Shown: positions 19,302-28,755, counted from the stretch's first letter. The stretch is DNA of 64,000 nucleotides from Alphaproteobacteria bacterium PA2 (GCA_002256425.1 NKIZ01000001.1:930001-994000), one strand, 5' to 3'. The notes: generated from the sequence alone by a model not told the origin. Program-made: numbers and translations.

Positions 19302-20602
19302 GCCCGGCCGATAGACGCGTATTTGAAGCCCCGGCCGCGAACCTCGGCCGGGTTGTAGATGTTGCGCAGGTCGACCAGGGTCGCCGCGCGCATGGCGCCC
19401 TTGACCCTGTCCAGGTCCAGCGCCCGGAACTGATCCCATTCGGTAATGATCACCAGCACGTCGGCGCCGTCGGCGGCTGCGTAGGCGTCGTCCTTGAAGG
19501 TGACGGCGGGCAGCATGTGACGGGCCTCGTCCATACCCTCCGGGTCGTAGGCCTGAATACTCGCGCCGGCCGCCTGCAGGGCCGGGATGATGTCCAGGGC
19601 CGGGGCGTCGCGCATGTCGTCGGTATTGGGTTTAAAGGTCAGACCCAGAACGCCGACCACCTTGCCCGAAAGGTCACCGTCTGCAGCGCCGGAGACCTTG
19701 GTCGCCATGGCCTTCTTGCGGGCGTCGTTGATTTCCACCGTGGTCTCGATCAGCCGGGTCGGACTGCCGGCGTCCCGGGCCGTCCGCACCAGGGCCAGGG
19801 TGTCCTTTGGAAAGCATGAGCCGCCATAGCCGGGGCCCGCATTCAGGAACTTGCCGCCGATCCGCTTGTCGAGGCCGATGCCCTTGGCCACCTGCTGGAC
19901 GTCGGCGCCGACTGCTTCACAGAGATCGGCCATCTCGTTGATGAAGGTGATCTTCAGGGCCAGGAAGGCGTTGGCGGCGTACTTGATCAGCTCGGATGTG
20001 CGTCGCGAGGTGAAGACGATGGGCGTCTCGTTCAGATAGAGAGGGCGGTAGAGTTCGGTCATGACCGATCGGGCCCGCTCATCGTCCAGGCCCACGACAA
20101 CCCGGTCGGGGCGCTTGAAGTCCTCGATGGCCGCGCCTTCCCGAAGGAATTCCGGATTGGACACCACGGCGAACTGGGCGTCCGGGCGCCTAGTCCTGAT
20201 GATCTTCTCGATTTCGTCGCCCGTGCCCACAGGCACTGTGGACTTGGTGACAATGACCGTGAAGCCGTCGATCAGGTCAGCCACTTCCTCGGCGACCGCA
20301 TAGACATAGGACAGGTCTGCGTGGCCATCGCCCCGACGCGAAGGGGTTCCGACCGCGATGAAGACGGCTTCTGCATTCTTCACCGCGTCGGCCGCCTCGG
20401 TGGTGAAGTGCAGGCGTCCGGCCCTGACATTCTGGGCCACCAGGTTTTCGAGACCTGGCTCAAAGATCGGTATTCCGCCGGACTGCAGACGCTCGATCTT
20501 GCGGGCGTCCTTGTCGATGCAGGTGACGGTATGACCGAAGTCTGCAAAGCAGGCTCCGCTCACCAGGCCTACATAGCCCGTTCCGATCATGGCAACTTGC
20601 AT
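19298..20602 (-). CDS. ugd: UDP-glucose 6-dehydrogenase
   Basis: 434 residues. The Rossmann motif MIGTGYVGLVSGACFADFGH is at the N-terminus; FLNAGPGYGGSCFPKDTLAL carries the catalytic Cys (GGSCFPKD), and GLTFKPNTDDMRDAPAL marks the C-terminal domain. It oxidises UDP-glucose to UDP-glucuronate with two NAD+. UDP-glucose comes from galU 4 kb away. It follows the phosphomannomutase/phosphoglucomutase gene by 26 bases on the same strand, and the pair forms a precursor unit for acidic polysaccharide. Confidence 0.95.
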   Translation of the reverse strand: MQVAMIGTGYVGLVSGACFADFGHTVTCIDKDARKIERLQSGGIPIFEPGLENLVAQNVRAGRLHFTTEAADAVKNAEAVFIAVGTPSRRGDGHADLSYVYAVAEEVADLIDGFTVIVTKSTVPVGTGDEIEKIIRTRRPDAQFAVVSNPEFLREGAAIEDFKRPDRVVVGLDDERARSVMTELYRPLYLNETPIVFTSRRTSELIKYAANAFLALKITFINEMADLCEAVGADVQQVAKGIGLDKRIGGKFLNAGPGYGGSCFPKDTLALVRTARDAGSPTRLIETTVEINDARKKAMATKVSGAADGDLSGKVVGVLGLTFKPNTDDMRDAPALDIIPALQAAGASIQAYDPEGMDEARHMLPAVTFKDDAYAAADGADVLVIITEWDQFRALDLDRVKGAMRAATLVDLRNIYNPAEVRGRGFKYASIGRA

Positions 20603-20628
20603 GGCGATCCCTCAGCTGGTCGCAGGCG

Positions 20629-22131
20629 TCAGATTTCTTGGTTGTAGGCGCCGACCTGAGGCCGCTTGGCCAGGCGGGGCTTAACTTCCCTGTGGAAGAG
20701 GTCGCGCATGTCGTCTTCGGAGCGGGTGCTTTCGACAACGACAACGATCTCGGGTTTGTTGGACGAGGCGCGGACCAGGACCCATGAGCCGTCTTCCAGG
20801 GCGACCCGGACGCCATTGACCGTGATGACCTCGGAAATCTTCCGGCCGAGAATGGTTCCGCCAGCCTTGGCCAGGGCCTCGTACTCTTCGACTACCCCCT
20901 GGACGACGCCGTACTTCTGATCGTCGGGGCAGTGTGGGGACATGGTCAGGGATGTGTAAGCCACTGGCAGGGCGGCCTTGAGGTCGGCCAGGGTCTTGCC
21001 GGGATTGCGGTCCAGCATGGCCAGCACCGCCGCCGCCGCCGTCAGGCCGCAGTCATAGCCGCGGCCGAAAGGAGCGTTGAAGAAGAAGTGGCCCGACTTC
21101 TCGAACCCGGCCAGGGCGCCGATCTCGGCGGTCTTGCGCTTGATATAACTGTGCCCGGTCTTCCAGTAGACGGTCTTGGCGCCATTGGCCTTCAGCACCG
21201 GATCGGTGGCGAACAGGCCGGTGGACTTCACATCGACAATGAAGGTCGCGTCCTTGTTCAGGTCCGACAGGTCCCGGGCCAGCATGAGGCCGATCTTGTC
21301 GGCGAAAATCTCCTCGCCGGTATTGTCCACCACGCCGCAGCGGTCGCCGTCGCCGTCAAAGCCCAGGGCCAGGTCGGCGCCGTGCTCTTTCACGGCCTTG
21401 GCCATTTCGTGCAGCATTTCGTGGTCTTCGGGGTTGGGATTATAGCGCGGGAAGGTCCAGTCGAGATCGCAGTCCATCTCGATCACCTCGGCCACCCCCA
21501 TCCGGCGCAGGGCGTCGGGGGCGAAGGCGCCCGCCGTGCCGTTCCCGCAGGCGCAGACCACCTTCAGGGGCCGCTTCAGGGCGATCTTGGCGCCGACGTC
21601 GGCGATATAGCGCTCAGCAACACCATCCACGTGGGTCAGGCTGCCGCCCGGGCGGACGGTCCATTTGCCGCCGAGGACGATATCCTTAAGCCGGCCCATC
21701 TCGTCGGGGCCGAAGGTCAGGGGCTTCTGGGCGCCCATCTTTACACCGGTCCAACCGTTCTCGTTGTGGCTGGCGGTGACCATGGCCACACAGGGGGCGT
21801 CCAGGTCGAACTGGGCGAAATAGGCGGTGGGCGAAAGGGCAAGGCCGATATCCAGCACTTCACAGCCTGAGGCCACCAGGCCGATGGTCAGGGCCTGCTT
21901 GATGGACAGGGAATAGGAGCGGAAGTCGTGGCCGACCACGATGCGCTTCTGGCCAAGTTCCTGGATGTAGGTTCCCAGGCCCAGGCCCAGGGCTTCAACG
22001 CCAAGCAGGTTGATCTCGGCGCCGAACAGCCAGCGGGCGTCGTATTCCCGGAAGCCTGTGGCCTTCACCAGGGGATAGTTCTCGAAGTCCGGCGTCTGTA
22101 TCGCCAGTTCGGCGCGGGGGGCGGAAAGCAT
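20629..22131 (-). CDS. Phosphomannomutase/phosphoglucomutase
   Basis: 500 residues of the alpha-D-phosphohexomutase superfamily. TASHNENGWTGVKMG contains the catalytic Ser, DGDGDRCGVVD the metal loop, GFEKSGHFFF the sugar-binding loop, and RASSNKPEIVVVVES the phosphate site. The family interconverts mannose or glucose 6- and 1-phosphates. ATG at 22131 is preferred to the frame start nine codons upstream. It sits between kdsD and ugd, so it likely provides glucose-1-phosphate to galU, mannose-1-phosphate to GDP-mannose, or both; sequence cannot separate the two. Confidence 0.92.
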   Translation of the reverse strand: MLSAPRAELAIQTPDFENYPLVKATGFREYDARWLFGAEINLLGVEALGLGLGTYIQELGQKRIVVGHDFRSYSLSIKQALTIGLVASGCEVLDIGLALSPTAYFAQFDLDAPCVAMVTASHNENGWTGVKMGAQKPLTFGPDEMGRLKDIVLGGKWTVRPGGSLTHVDGVAERYIADVGAKIALKRPLKVVCACGNGTAGAFAPDALRRMGVAEVIEMDCDLDWTFPRYNPNPEDHEMLHEMAKAVKEHGADLALGFDGDGDRCGVVDNTGEEIFADKIGLMLARDLSDLNKDATFIVDVKSTGLFATDPVLKANGAKTVYWKTGHSYIKRKTAEIGALAGFEKSGHFFFNAPFGRGYDCGLTAAAAVLAMLDRNPGKTLADLKAALPVAYTSLTMSPHCPDDQKYGVVQGVVEEYEALAKAGGTILGRKISEVITVNGVRVALEDGSWVLVRASSNKPEIVVVVESTRSEDDMRDLFHREVKPRLAKRPQVGAYNQEI

Positions 22132-22208
22132 GGACACTCCGTGGGAAGGACGAATCAACTTGGCCGACCGTCCTCTACAGACGATCCGGGCACAGAAATA
22201 TGTCGGTT

Positions 22209-23174
22209 TTACATGACCCCTGCGCGCAGCAGGTCGTGAACGTGCAGTATGCCGACGGGGTTCCCCTCATCGACCACAAACAGCATATGAACGCTGGGGG
22301 GCGGATCGGCCATCATGGCCAGGGCTTCAGAAGCCAGCTGCCGGGGCGAGACGATCTTGTTCGGGCCTGGAGTCATCACTTCGCCGGCGGTCCGCGACAT
22401 CAGGCCGTCCATGTGACGGCGCAGGTCGCCGTCGGTGATGACGCCGATCAGGCGTCCGTCCGGCCCCTGAACGCCAACAATGCCGAAGCGCTTCTCTGTC
22501 ATGACCAGCAGGGCCTGGGACATGGGCGCGTCCGGACCGATCAGCGGAAGTTCGTCAGCGCCGTGCATCAGGTCGCCGACTGTGCGGAGCATGGCGCCCA
22601 GCTTGCCGCCGGGGTGGAAGGTCTTGAAGTCCTTGGCGGTAAAACCGCGCCTTTCCAGCAGGGCGACGGCCAGGGCGTCGCCCAGGGCGATCTGCAGGGT
22701 GGTCGAGGTGGTGGGCGCATTGACGTCGCCCGTGGCTTCGGCCGCTTCGGCCAGCAGGAGCTGGATGTCAGCCGCCCGGCCCAGGGCGCTGTCGGCCGAT
22801 GCTGTCAGGGCGATCACCGGGATCTGGAACCGCTTGGCATAGGCCAGGATATCGGCCAGTTCCCGCACTTCACCGGACTTGGACAGGGCCAGGACCACAT
22901 CGTCCTGTCCGATCATGCCCAGATCGCCATGGCTGGCCTCATTGGCGTGGACAAAGTGGGCGGGGGCGCCGGTAGAGGCGAAGGTCGCGGCGATCTTGCG
23001 CGCCACATGCCCGGACTTGCCAACACCAGTGCAGATGATCCGGCCCCTGGCCCCTGCCAGGACGTCAACGGCCTGGGCAAAGGCTTCACCCAGGGCGCTC
23101 GCCTGGAGTTGCAGGGCGTCGGCCTCGGCGGCCAGCACCCGGCGTCCGACGGCTATGGCGTCGAAGTCGCTCAT
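22209..23174 (-). CDS. kdsD: D-arabinose 5-phosphate isomerase (KdsD/KpsF)
   Basis: 321 residues. An SIS domain (residues ~35-185, with GVGKSGHVARKIAATFASTG and NEASHGDLGMI) is followed by two CBS domains (RTVGDLMH... and ...GIVGVQGPDGRLIGVITDGDLRRH). The family converts ribulose-5-phosphate to arabinose-5-phosphate, the first step to Kdo of LPS. Its start overlaps the stop of a small membrane-protein gene by ATGA. It precedes the hexomutase and ugd genes on the same strand. Confidence 0.95.
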   Translation of the reverse strand: MSDFDAIAVGRRVLAAEADALQLQASALGEAFAQAVDVLAGARGRIICTGVGKSGHVARKIAATFASTGAPAHFVHANEASHGDLGMIGQDDVVLALSKSGEVRELADILAYAKRFQIPVIALTASADSALGRAADIQLLLAEAAEATGDVNAPTTSTTLQIALGDALAVALLERRGFTAKDFKTFHPGGKLGAMLRTVGDLMHGADELPLIGPDAPMSQALLVMTEKRFGIVGVQGPDGRLIGVITDGDLRRHMDGLMSRTAGEVMTPGPNKIVSPRQLASEALAMMADPPPSVHMLFVVDEGNPVGILHVHDLLRAGVM

Positions 23175-23416
23175 TGGGTGGGGGCCAGGGTCTGCGCCTG
23201 CAGATCGATCAGGGCCTGCTTGGCCCGAGCCGCCCGCTCATTGGCTTCCGTCGACTCCTTGGCCATGGCGGCCTTCATCTCAGGAGTCTGCTGCACAGGC
23301 GTGTGACCAAAGGGGCCGGGCGAGCGATCGCCAAGGCCCTGCGGCCAGACCATGGCGAGGCTGACCAATCCGATGGTCAGGGCGATCAGGGCCGGGAGAA
23401 AGAGTCGATCCAACAT
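23171..23416 (-). CDS. Small membrane-anchored protein coupled to kdsD
   Basis: 81 residues: a single N-terminal membrane helix (residues 5-25, FLPALIALTIGLVSLAMVW), a proline/glycine-rich linker, and a polar helical tail (EMKAAMAKESTEANERAARA) that may form a coiled coil. The stop and the kdsD start share ATGA, so translation is coupled and an operon is likely. No family is recognised. It might anchor or link KdsD to the membrane, but this is inference from position alone. Confidence 0.75.
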   Translation of the reverse strand: MLDRLFLPALIALTIGLVSLAMVWPQGLGDRSPGPFGHTPVQQTPEMKAAMAKESTEANERAARAKQALIDLQAQTLAPTQ

Positions 23417-23529
23417 GTCGAGGCCGATATAGCCTTTGCGGGGCTTCAGGGCCAGTCGCCCGAAGTCGCGCGGACTTGACGTCTTGTCGCGAGGGTCCTA
23501 GCCCGGCCCCGACAAAAGGAGTTCGTCCC

Positions 23530-24240
23530 TTGCCCACCCTGATCCTGCTGCGCCATGGCCAGAGCCGTTGGAACCTCGAAGACAAGTTCACCGGTTGGGT
23601 GGATGTGGACCTTACCCCCGAAGGGGAGGCCCAGGCGCGCAAGGGTGGCGAACTGATTGCGGCGGCGGGCATCCAGATCGACCGTGCCTTTACCTCCGTC
23701 CTGACCCGGGCCATCCGCACCCTCTGGCTGGCCCTGACGGCGGCTGGCCAGGTCTATATCCCGGAGACCAAGGACTGGCGTCTGAACGAGCGGCACTATG
23801 GCGGCCTGACCGGCCTCAACAAGACCGAGACGGCGGCCAAGCACGGCGCTGACCAGGTGAAGGTCTGGCGCCGGTCCTATGACATTCCGCCGCCGCCCAT
23901 GGCTGCGGACAGCGAATACGACTTCAGCAAGGATCGCCGCTATGCCGGCGCCGTCCTGCCGGTGACCGAGAGCCTGAAGACCACCCTGGAGCGGGTCGAA
24001 CCCTATTGGAACGCCGAGATCGCCCCGAAGCTGGCGGCGGGCGAAACCGTCCTCGTGGCCGCTCACGGCAATTCCCTGCGGGCCATCGTCAAGCTGCTCT
24101 ACAGCATTGCCGACGACGCCATTGTCGGGGTCGAGATCCCGACGGGTAACCCGCTGGTGATCGATCTGGACGCCGGTCTGAAGCCCGTGGCGGCGCGCTA
24201 TCTTGATGCAGACCGGGCCGAGGCCCTGCCCGCGATCTAG
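23530..24240 (+). CDS. gpmA: 2,3-bisphosphoglycerate-dependent phosphoglycerate mutase
   Basis: 236 residues. PTLILLRHGQSRWN carries the phospho-His at residue 9, LNERHYGGLTGLNK and AAHGNSLRAIVKLL the other active-site segments. It interconverts 3- and 2-phosphoglycerate in glycolysis. The first ATG-like codon in frame, 54 bases upstream, would add 18 unlikely residues; a TTG at 23530 preceded by AAAGGAG with 8-base spacing gives the family N-terminus. Its stop interlocks with the converging ABC permease stop in CTAG. Confidence 0.95.
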   Translation: MPTLILLRHGQSRWNLEDKFTGWVDVDLTPEGEAQARKGGELIAAAGIQIDRAFTSVLTRAIRTLWLALTAAGQVYIPETKDWRLNERHYGGLTGLNKTETAAKHGADQVKVWRRSYDIPPPPMAADSEYDFSKDRRYAGAVLPVTESLKTTLERVEPYWNAEIAPKLAAGETVLVAAHGNSLRAIVKLLYSIADDAIVGVEIPTGNPLVIDLDAGLKPVAARYLDADRAEALPAI

Positions 24241-25796
24241 TCCTCGATGGCCCGGGCGATCTGGGCGTCGGACCTGCGCAGCATGAGCATCAGTCCGACC
24301 GCCAGCAGGGCAGGCAGGGCGGCCCAGGTAAACCCCAGGGCGGCGAAGGTGGTGGCGAGGCCGATCAGGGCCGCCACGGAGGCCTCCGCCAGGGTCGCGA
24401 ACCAGGATGACCCCTTGCGCCGACGGAAGTCCTTCCGCTTGCTCGGCTTCTGGTACCAGATATTGATCAGGCCGCAGGTGATGCAGGCCGCAAGGCATCC
24501 GATCATGGCGAAGGATCCCGCCACCGGCGAAATCCACACCAGATAGCCCAGCAAGGGGGCAAGGAAGACCAGCAGGGGCAGGTAGGCCGCCGCCAGCTTG
24601 GCCCGCCGGAAGACACCCTGGTTTGTCGGTGATCCAGCCAGGAGGTCGTGGGCCTCCTCCGCAGAAATCGTGATCCAGGCCAGTGTGCCCGCAACCTGTC
24701 CGGCCATGAAGGCCAGACCGCCCGCGCCTGCGGCCAGGGCAAGGCTGTCAACGCCCCGGGCGCTGCGGATCACGATGATGGCCAGGGGGATCACATAGAG
24801 GGTGCGCAGCAGGACGTTGGACACCAGGGCGGCGTCGCGCCAGAGCAAACGCACCTCCTTGCGGAAGGTCGCCCGGAAGGCGCTGGTTTCCCATCGGGCC
24901 GCGCGGGCCTTGTTGGGGGCGTTGGCCGTGTCCGCGCCACTGGCCGTGGCGGCGTCCGCGGCGAACCGTGCGCCAAGCCAGGAACTGACCCCGAAGAACA
25001 GGATGAGCGCCCCCAGTATGTATCCCAGCAGGACCAGAGGCTCGCCCAGCATGGCCCGCAGGGGAATGTCTGCGCCCGGTGGGAGTTTGAAGGATTCATC
25101 CAGGGCCAGTTCCTTGGCCTGGGCCCAGATGCCGTGCGCCTCGGTCCTGCCGAAGAAGGTGTTGATCTGGCTGGCCAGGAAGAAGCCGGCGCCGATGATG
25201 GCCGCCATGAACTGTGCGACGGCGCGGGTATGGCGGGCGCCGATCAACCGGAAGAGAAAGGTGCACAGCGCCAGACCAAGGGCCGCAGCCCCCAGGGCGG
25301 TTGCGGCCAGGACCAGATAGAAGGACAGCCAGGCCGGATGGCCGATCAGGGCGATGGGGACCAGCAGGGGAGTCGCCATGAGGGCGAAGGTCAGGAAGAC
25401 CGTCACGGCCAGCGCCATGAATCGCGCGGCCAGGGTCTTCTGCGGTGAGATCGGCGCCGTGAACATCAGATCCAGGTCGCCGCGCTGATAGAGGCTCTCG
25501 GTCGCTGAAGACAGGGTCTGCGACACCATCAGACTGGCCACCGCCAGCATGCCGAGATCCGTGATGATGATGTTCAGACGCGAAATCGGCGGCTGATAGT
25601 GTTTCAGGGCAAAGCCCAGGGGAACGCCGACAAACAGGGCCAGGAGGCCAATCACCAGGCCTGCAATGACCAGTCCCTGCACCCCGCCGCCGCTGCGGGC
25701 GGCAACGGCGCGCCAGGACAGACGCAGTTCATGGAACAGCAGGCCAGCTGTCGTGCCCCTCAGGATCCGTGCGACGCCGCCGCCCTGAGACCTCAA
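24237..25796 (-). CDS. ABC exporter membrane component
   Basis: 519 residues with about 11-12 hydrophobic segments in two blocks separated by a cytoplasmic stretch (residues ~275-315, DAATASGADTANAPNKARAA). Near the middle is RATFRKEVRLLWRDAALVSN, an amphipathic N-terminus typical of ABC-2 exporter half-proteins. The start overlaps the stop of the ATPase gene by ATGA, so the two make one exporter. Family resemblance is to large ABC-2 permeases of the Gram-positive ABC exporter type; substrate unknown. Confidence 0.82.
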   Translation of the reverse strand: MRSQGGGVARILRGTTAGLLFHELRLSWRAVAARSGGGVQGLVIAGLVIGLLALFVGVPLGFALKHYQPPISRLNIIITDLGMLAVASLMVSQTLSSATESLYQRGDLDLMFTAPISPQKTLAARFMALAVTVFLTFALMATPLLVPIALIGHPAWLSFYLVLAATALGAAALGLALCTFLFRLIGARHTRAVAQFMAAIIGAGFFLASQINTFFGRTEAHGIWAQAKELALDESFKLPPGADIPLRAMLGEPLVLLGYILGALILFFGVSSWLGARFAADAATASGADTANAPNKARAARWETSAFRATFRKEVRLLWRDAALVSNVLLRTLYVIPLAIIVIRSARGVDSLALAAGAGGLAFMAGQVAGTLAWITISAEEAHDLLAGSPTNQGVFRRAKLAAAYLPLLVFLAPLLGYLVWISPVAGSFAMIGCLAACITCGLINIWYQKPSKRKDFRRRKGSSWFATLAEASVAALIGLATTFAALGFTWAALPALLAVGLMLMLRRSDAQIARAIED

Positions 25797-26539
25797 GTGC
25801 TGAGGTTCCCTTGGTTGCCGGTGAGTTCCAGGAAGACGTCTTCCAGGGTGCCGCCCTGACCGGCTGTCCTGGCGCGAAGCTCGTCCAGTGTGCCTTCGGC
25901 CAGCAGCTTGCCGCCCTGGATGATGCCGATCCGGTCGGCCATGCGCTCGGCGACCTCCAGTATGTGGGTGGTCAGTATGACGGTGGCGCCGGCGGCGACC
26001 CTGGCCTGCAGCAGGTCCTTGACCTGACGGGCGACGGCGGCGTCCAGGCCGGTGAGGGGCTCATCGAGGATCAGCAGCTTGGGGTCGTGGATCAGGGCGC
26101 CCGCCAGGGCGGCCTTCTGCTGCATGCCCCGGGAAAATCCCTCGCACCGGCGATTGCGATCCTCCCAGAGGCCAAGGGTTCGCAGGAGGTCTTCAGCCCG
26201 GCTCGCTGCAAGGGCCGGCGGGACACTCCAGAGGCCGGCGACGAACTCCAGATATTCCAGCGGGGTCAGGCGGTCATAGAGCATGGGCTCGTCAGGAGCC
26301 CAGGCAATGACCCGCTTGGCGGCCAGGGGGTCCTTGAGGACATCAATGCCGAAGACCGAGATTGATCCGGAGTCCGGCGCCAACAGTCCGGCGACCATGC
26401 GCAGGGTTGTGGTCTTGCCGGCGCCATTGGGGCCCAGCAGGGCGTAGAGTTCCCCGGTCCTGACCACCAGATCCAGGCCGCGCACAGCCGGAGTCTTGAA
26501 GCTCTTGTTCAGGTCGCGAACGACCAGGGCATCCACCAT
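25793..26539 (-). CDS. ABC transporter ATP-binding protein
   Basis: 248 residues. Walker A GPNGAGKTTTLRMVAG at residues ~38-53, signature FSRGMQQKAALAGAL, Walker B LLILDEPLTGLD, and H-loop TTHILE. This is the CcmA/DRA-type ATPase of ABC-2 exporters. A frame open to 26668 would add 43 residues without family similarity, so MVDALVVRDLNKSF at 26539 is chosen. It is the first gene of the two-gene exporter unit with the permease. Confidence 0.93.
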   Translation of the reverse strand: MVDALVVRDLNKSFKTPAVRGLDLVVRTGELYALLGPNGAGKTTTLRMVAGLLAPDSGSISVFGIDVLKDPLAAKRVIAWAPDEPMLYDRLTPLEYLEFVAGLWSVPPALAASRAEDLLRTLGLWEDRNRRCEGFSRGMQQKAALAGALIHDPKLLILDEPLTGLDAAVARQVKDLLQARVAAGATVILTTHILEVAERMADRIGIIQGGKLLAEGTLDELRARTAGQGGTLEDVFLELTGNQGNLST

Positions 26540-26654
26540 TGCAGCCTCTTTGACATTCTTGTCCGAGGCGAACCTGTCGACCCGTCTTCCGGTCATAGCG
26601 GCTAATTCTTGACGCAGGCTTGCCAGACCCTGCGGGGGAGGGCGACAAAGAGCC

Positions 26655-27086
26655 ATGGTCAGCGACATTCAAGCCATGCGCCGGGCAATCGAACTGGCGC
26701 GCACCCATCTGGGCCAGACGGCGGAAAATCCCTCTGTCGGATGCGTGATCGTCCGTGACGGCGCCATTGTCGGCGAAGGCGTTACCGGAACCGGGGGCCG
26801 GCCACATGCCGAGGAACAGGCCCTGGATCAGGCTGGCGACAGGGCCCGGGGCGCCAGGGCCTTTGTCACCCTGGAACCTTGCGCCCACAGGACAACCGGC
26901 CGGGTGGCCTGTGCGGACAGACTGGTTTCCGCAGGGGTCCTGGAAGTGGTCGTCGCCTGCCCTGACGCCTCGGTGCATGCGGATGGTCAGGGTCAGGCCA
27001 GGCTTGGATCAGCCGGCATTCCTGTCCTGACCGGGCTTCTCGCCGACGAAGCCAGCTTCCTCTATGCCGACTACCGTCCCGCCTGA
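26655..27086 (+). CDS. Stand-alone RibD-type deaminase domain
   Basis: 143 residues. MRRAIELARTHLGQTAENPSVGCVIV and GRPHAEEQAL (zinc His and catalytic Glu), then LEPCAHRTTGRVACADRL with the two zinc cysteines, match the N-terminal pyrimidine deaminase of RibD. Normal RibD is ~360 residues with a C-terminal reductase; here the protein ends right after the deaminase domain, at ADYRPA. It may be a divergent paralogue working on another base-like substrate, or a deaminase whose reductase partner is elsewhere. No other riboflavin gene is nearby. Confidence 0.82.
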   Translation: MVSDIQAMRRAIELARTHLGQTAENPSVGCVIVRDGAIVGEGVTGTGGRPHAEEQALDQAGDRARGARAFVTLEPCAHRTTGRVACADRLVSAGVLEVVVACPDASVHADGQGQARLGSAGIPVLTGLLADEASFLYADYRPA

Positions 27087-27094
27087 GGACCTGT

Positions 27095-27682
27095 TCAGAC
27101 CCGCGACCAGTCCATGATCCAGTTCTGCGACCAGGTCTTTCCGCCGTCGGTCGAGGTCGCCTGACGCCAACGACAGGTGGTCGTCGAAATCCTGTCCCAG
27201 ACACCCACCGCCTTGATCGGCTTTCCGTCCATCACATCGTCCGAGACGAAGATTCCTGCGCCGTCTTCGAAGCTCCCGGTCTGGCCTGGCGTTGACAGGA
27301 CGCCGCTGCGGGCATTGACCCAGAAGTCCGACCAGACCCCGGCCTCCAGATCCAGCAGGCGCAGACCCATGCCGCCAAACTTGCGGACCGGAATGCGCAG
27401 ATCCTCAACACTGCCCAGTCCGCCCATGATGGCGTTGACCGTCGCTTCGCCGGGAAAGGTCGTCCAGATCCCGTCGCGGATCTGCCGGTTGTGGATGCGC
27501 CATTCGCCGGTGAGGAAGTTGAAATCCCCCGGTTTGCCTCGGGTCGGCTTGGCCGGGAGGGCCGGAATGGGGTCGAGGATGAAGTCCTGCCCTGCAGCGG
27601 CGATCGGTAGAAATGCAGCTGCGCCGGCTGCAGCGCCCCCATTGATAAGGCGGCGGCGATCTTCATCCATGGTTGGCTCCAT
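27095..27682 (-). CDS. Putative exported protein of unknown function (DUF1579-like)
   Basis: 195 residues with a twin-arginine-like N-terminus (DRRRLINGGAAAGAAAF), suggesting export. After it, FNFLTGEWRIHNRQIRDG and a small beta-rich domain resemble the DUF1579/SRPBCC-neighbour lipocalin-like proteins that begin with 'hdFl-G.W'. Function unknown. It converges on the deaminase gene with eight bases between stops, and its start is divergent from the WYL regulator at 27772, which may control it; that is inference. Confidence 0.65.
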   Translation of the reverse strand: MEPTMDEDRRRLINGGAAAGAAAFLPIAAAGQDFILDPIPALPAKPTRGKPGDFNFLTGEWRIHNRQIRDGIWTTFPGEATVNAIMGGLGSVEDLRIPVRKFGGMGLRLLDLEAGVWSDFWVNARSGVLSTPGQTGSFEDGAGIFVSDDVMDGKPIKAVGVWDRISTTTCRWRQATSTDGGKTWSQNWIMDWSRV

Positions 27683-27771
27683 TTGATCCGGTGCGCGAAT
27701 GTGTTCCTGGACTTCGGCCTATCCGCGTAATGCTGACATCAAACGTCAGGTATTTGGCATAGGGTGGAAAA

Positions 27772-28755
27772 ATGCGCGCCAGCCGACTCCTGACCATCCT
27801 CATGCGCCTTCAGCTTCGCGGCAGGATCAGCGCCGTGGATCTGGCGCGTGATCTCGAAGTCTCGGTCCGTACCATCTACCGGGACGTCGACCAGTTGAGC
27901 GCAGCGGGGGTTCCGGTCTTTTCAGAGCGAGGCCGGAATGGTGGTTTTGAACTGCATGAGGGCTATCGGACCCGGCTCACCGGCCTGACGGAGTCAGAGG
28001 CCGAGGCTCTGTTGCTGGCGGGAATTGGCGCGGCGGCGGCAGATCTCGGGATCGGCGAGGCCGCGGCCAGCGCTCAGCTGAAGATGCTGGCCAGCCTGCC
28101 GCCGGCTCTTGGCGCCAGCGCACTCAGGGTCGGCACGCGATTTCACCTGGATCCTGATCCCTGGTACAACGGGGGGCAGCTTCTTGAGCACCTTCCATCG
28201 CTTGCGAATGCCGTCTGGAAAGACCGAAGGGTTTGTTTCACCTACGAAAGCTGGACTGGCGAGGTCGAGCGTCTCGCCGACCCATGGGGGTTGGTGTTGA
28301 AAGGTGGCGCCTGGTACCTGGTCGCGGCCATCAAGGGCGCGCCGCGCACCTACCGGGTTTCCAATATCCGGGCCCTTGAAATCCTGGAGGAAAGCTTTCA
28401 GCGGCCAGCGGATTTTGACCTTAAGCACTACTGGTCTGGGTGGGCGCGCGATTTTGAGACCCGCCTCCTGGCAGGACGCGCCACTGTTCAGGTATCTCCC
28501 AGAGGCCTGAAGCTGCTCGGGGATGTTGCGCCCCTGCTGGCCGCATCCATCAGCAAATCCTCGAGCCCATGCGAGCCGCCTGGCTGGGTCGAGGCAGAGA
28601 TACCTGTAGAAGCAGAAGACTACACAGCTCGCCTGCTCTTGAGGCTTGGTCGTGATGTGCTGGTCCGCTCACCGCAATCCCTCCGCATGACTATTGCGCA
28701 GGAGGCTGAAGCGGTTGCGCAGTTGTATGCCAGGGACAACCTGGAGGATCGTTGA
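27772..28755 (+). CDS. YafY-type transcriptional regulator with HTH and WYL domains
   Basis: 327 residues. The HTH_11 domain (residues 1-60, SRLLTILMRLQLRGRISAVD and VSVRTIYRDVDQLSAAGVPV) is followed by the WYL ligand-binding domain (CFTYESWTGEVERLADPWGL and GGAWYLVAAIKGAPRTYRVS). WYL proteins sense small ligands or nucleic acids. It is divergent from the exported-protein gene 90 bases away, the usual place for a regulated target. Confidence 0.88.
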   Translation: MRASRLLTILMRLQLRGRISAVDLARDLEVSVRTIYRDVDQLSAAGVPVFSERGRNGGFELHEGYRTRLTGLTESEAEALLLAGIGAAAADLGIGEAAASAQLKMLASLPPALGASALRVGTRFHLDPDPWYNGGQLLEHLPSLANAVWKDRRVCFTYESWTGEVERLADPWGLVLKGGAWYLVAAIKGAPRTYRVSNIRALEILEESFQRPADFDLKHYWSGWARDFETRLLAGRATVQVSPRGLKLLGDVAPLLAASISKSSSPCEPPGWVEAEIPVEAEDYTARLLLRLGRDVLVRSPQSLRMTIAQEAEAVAQLYARDNLEDR

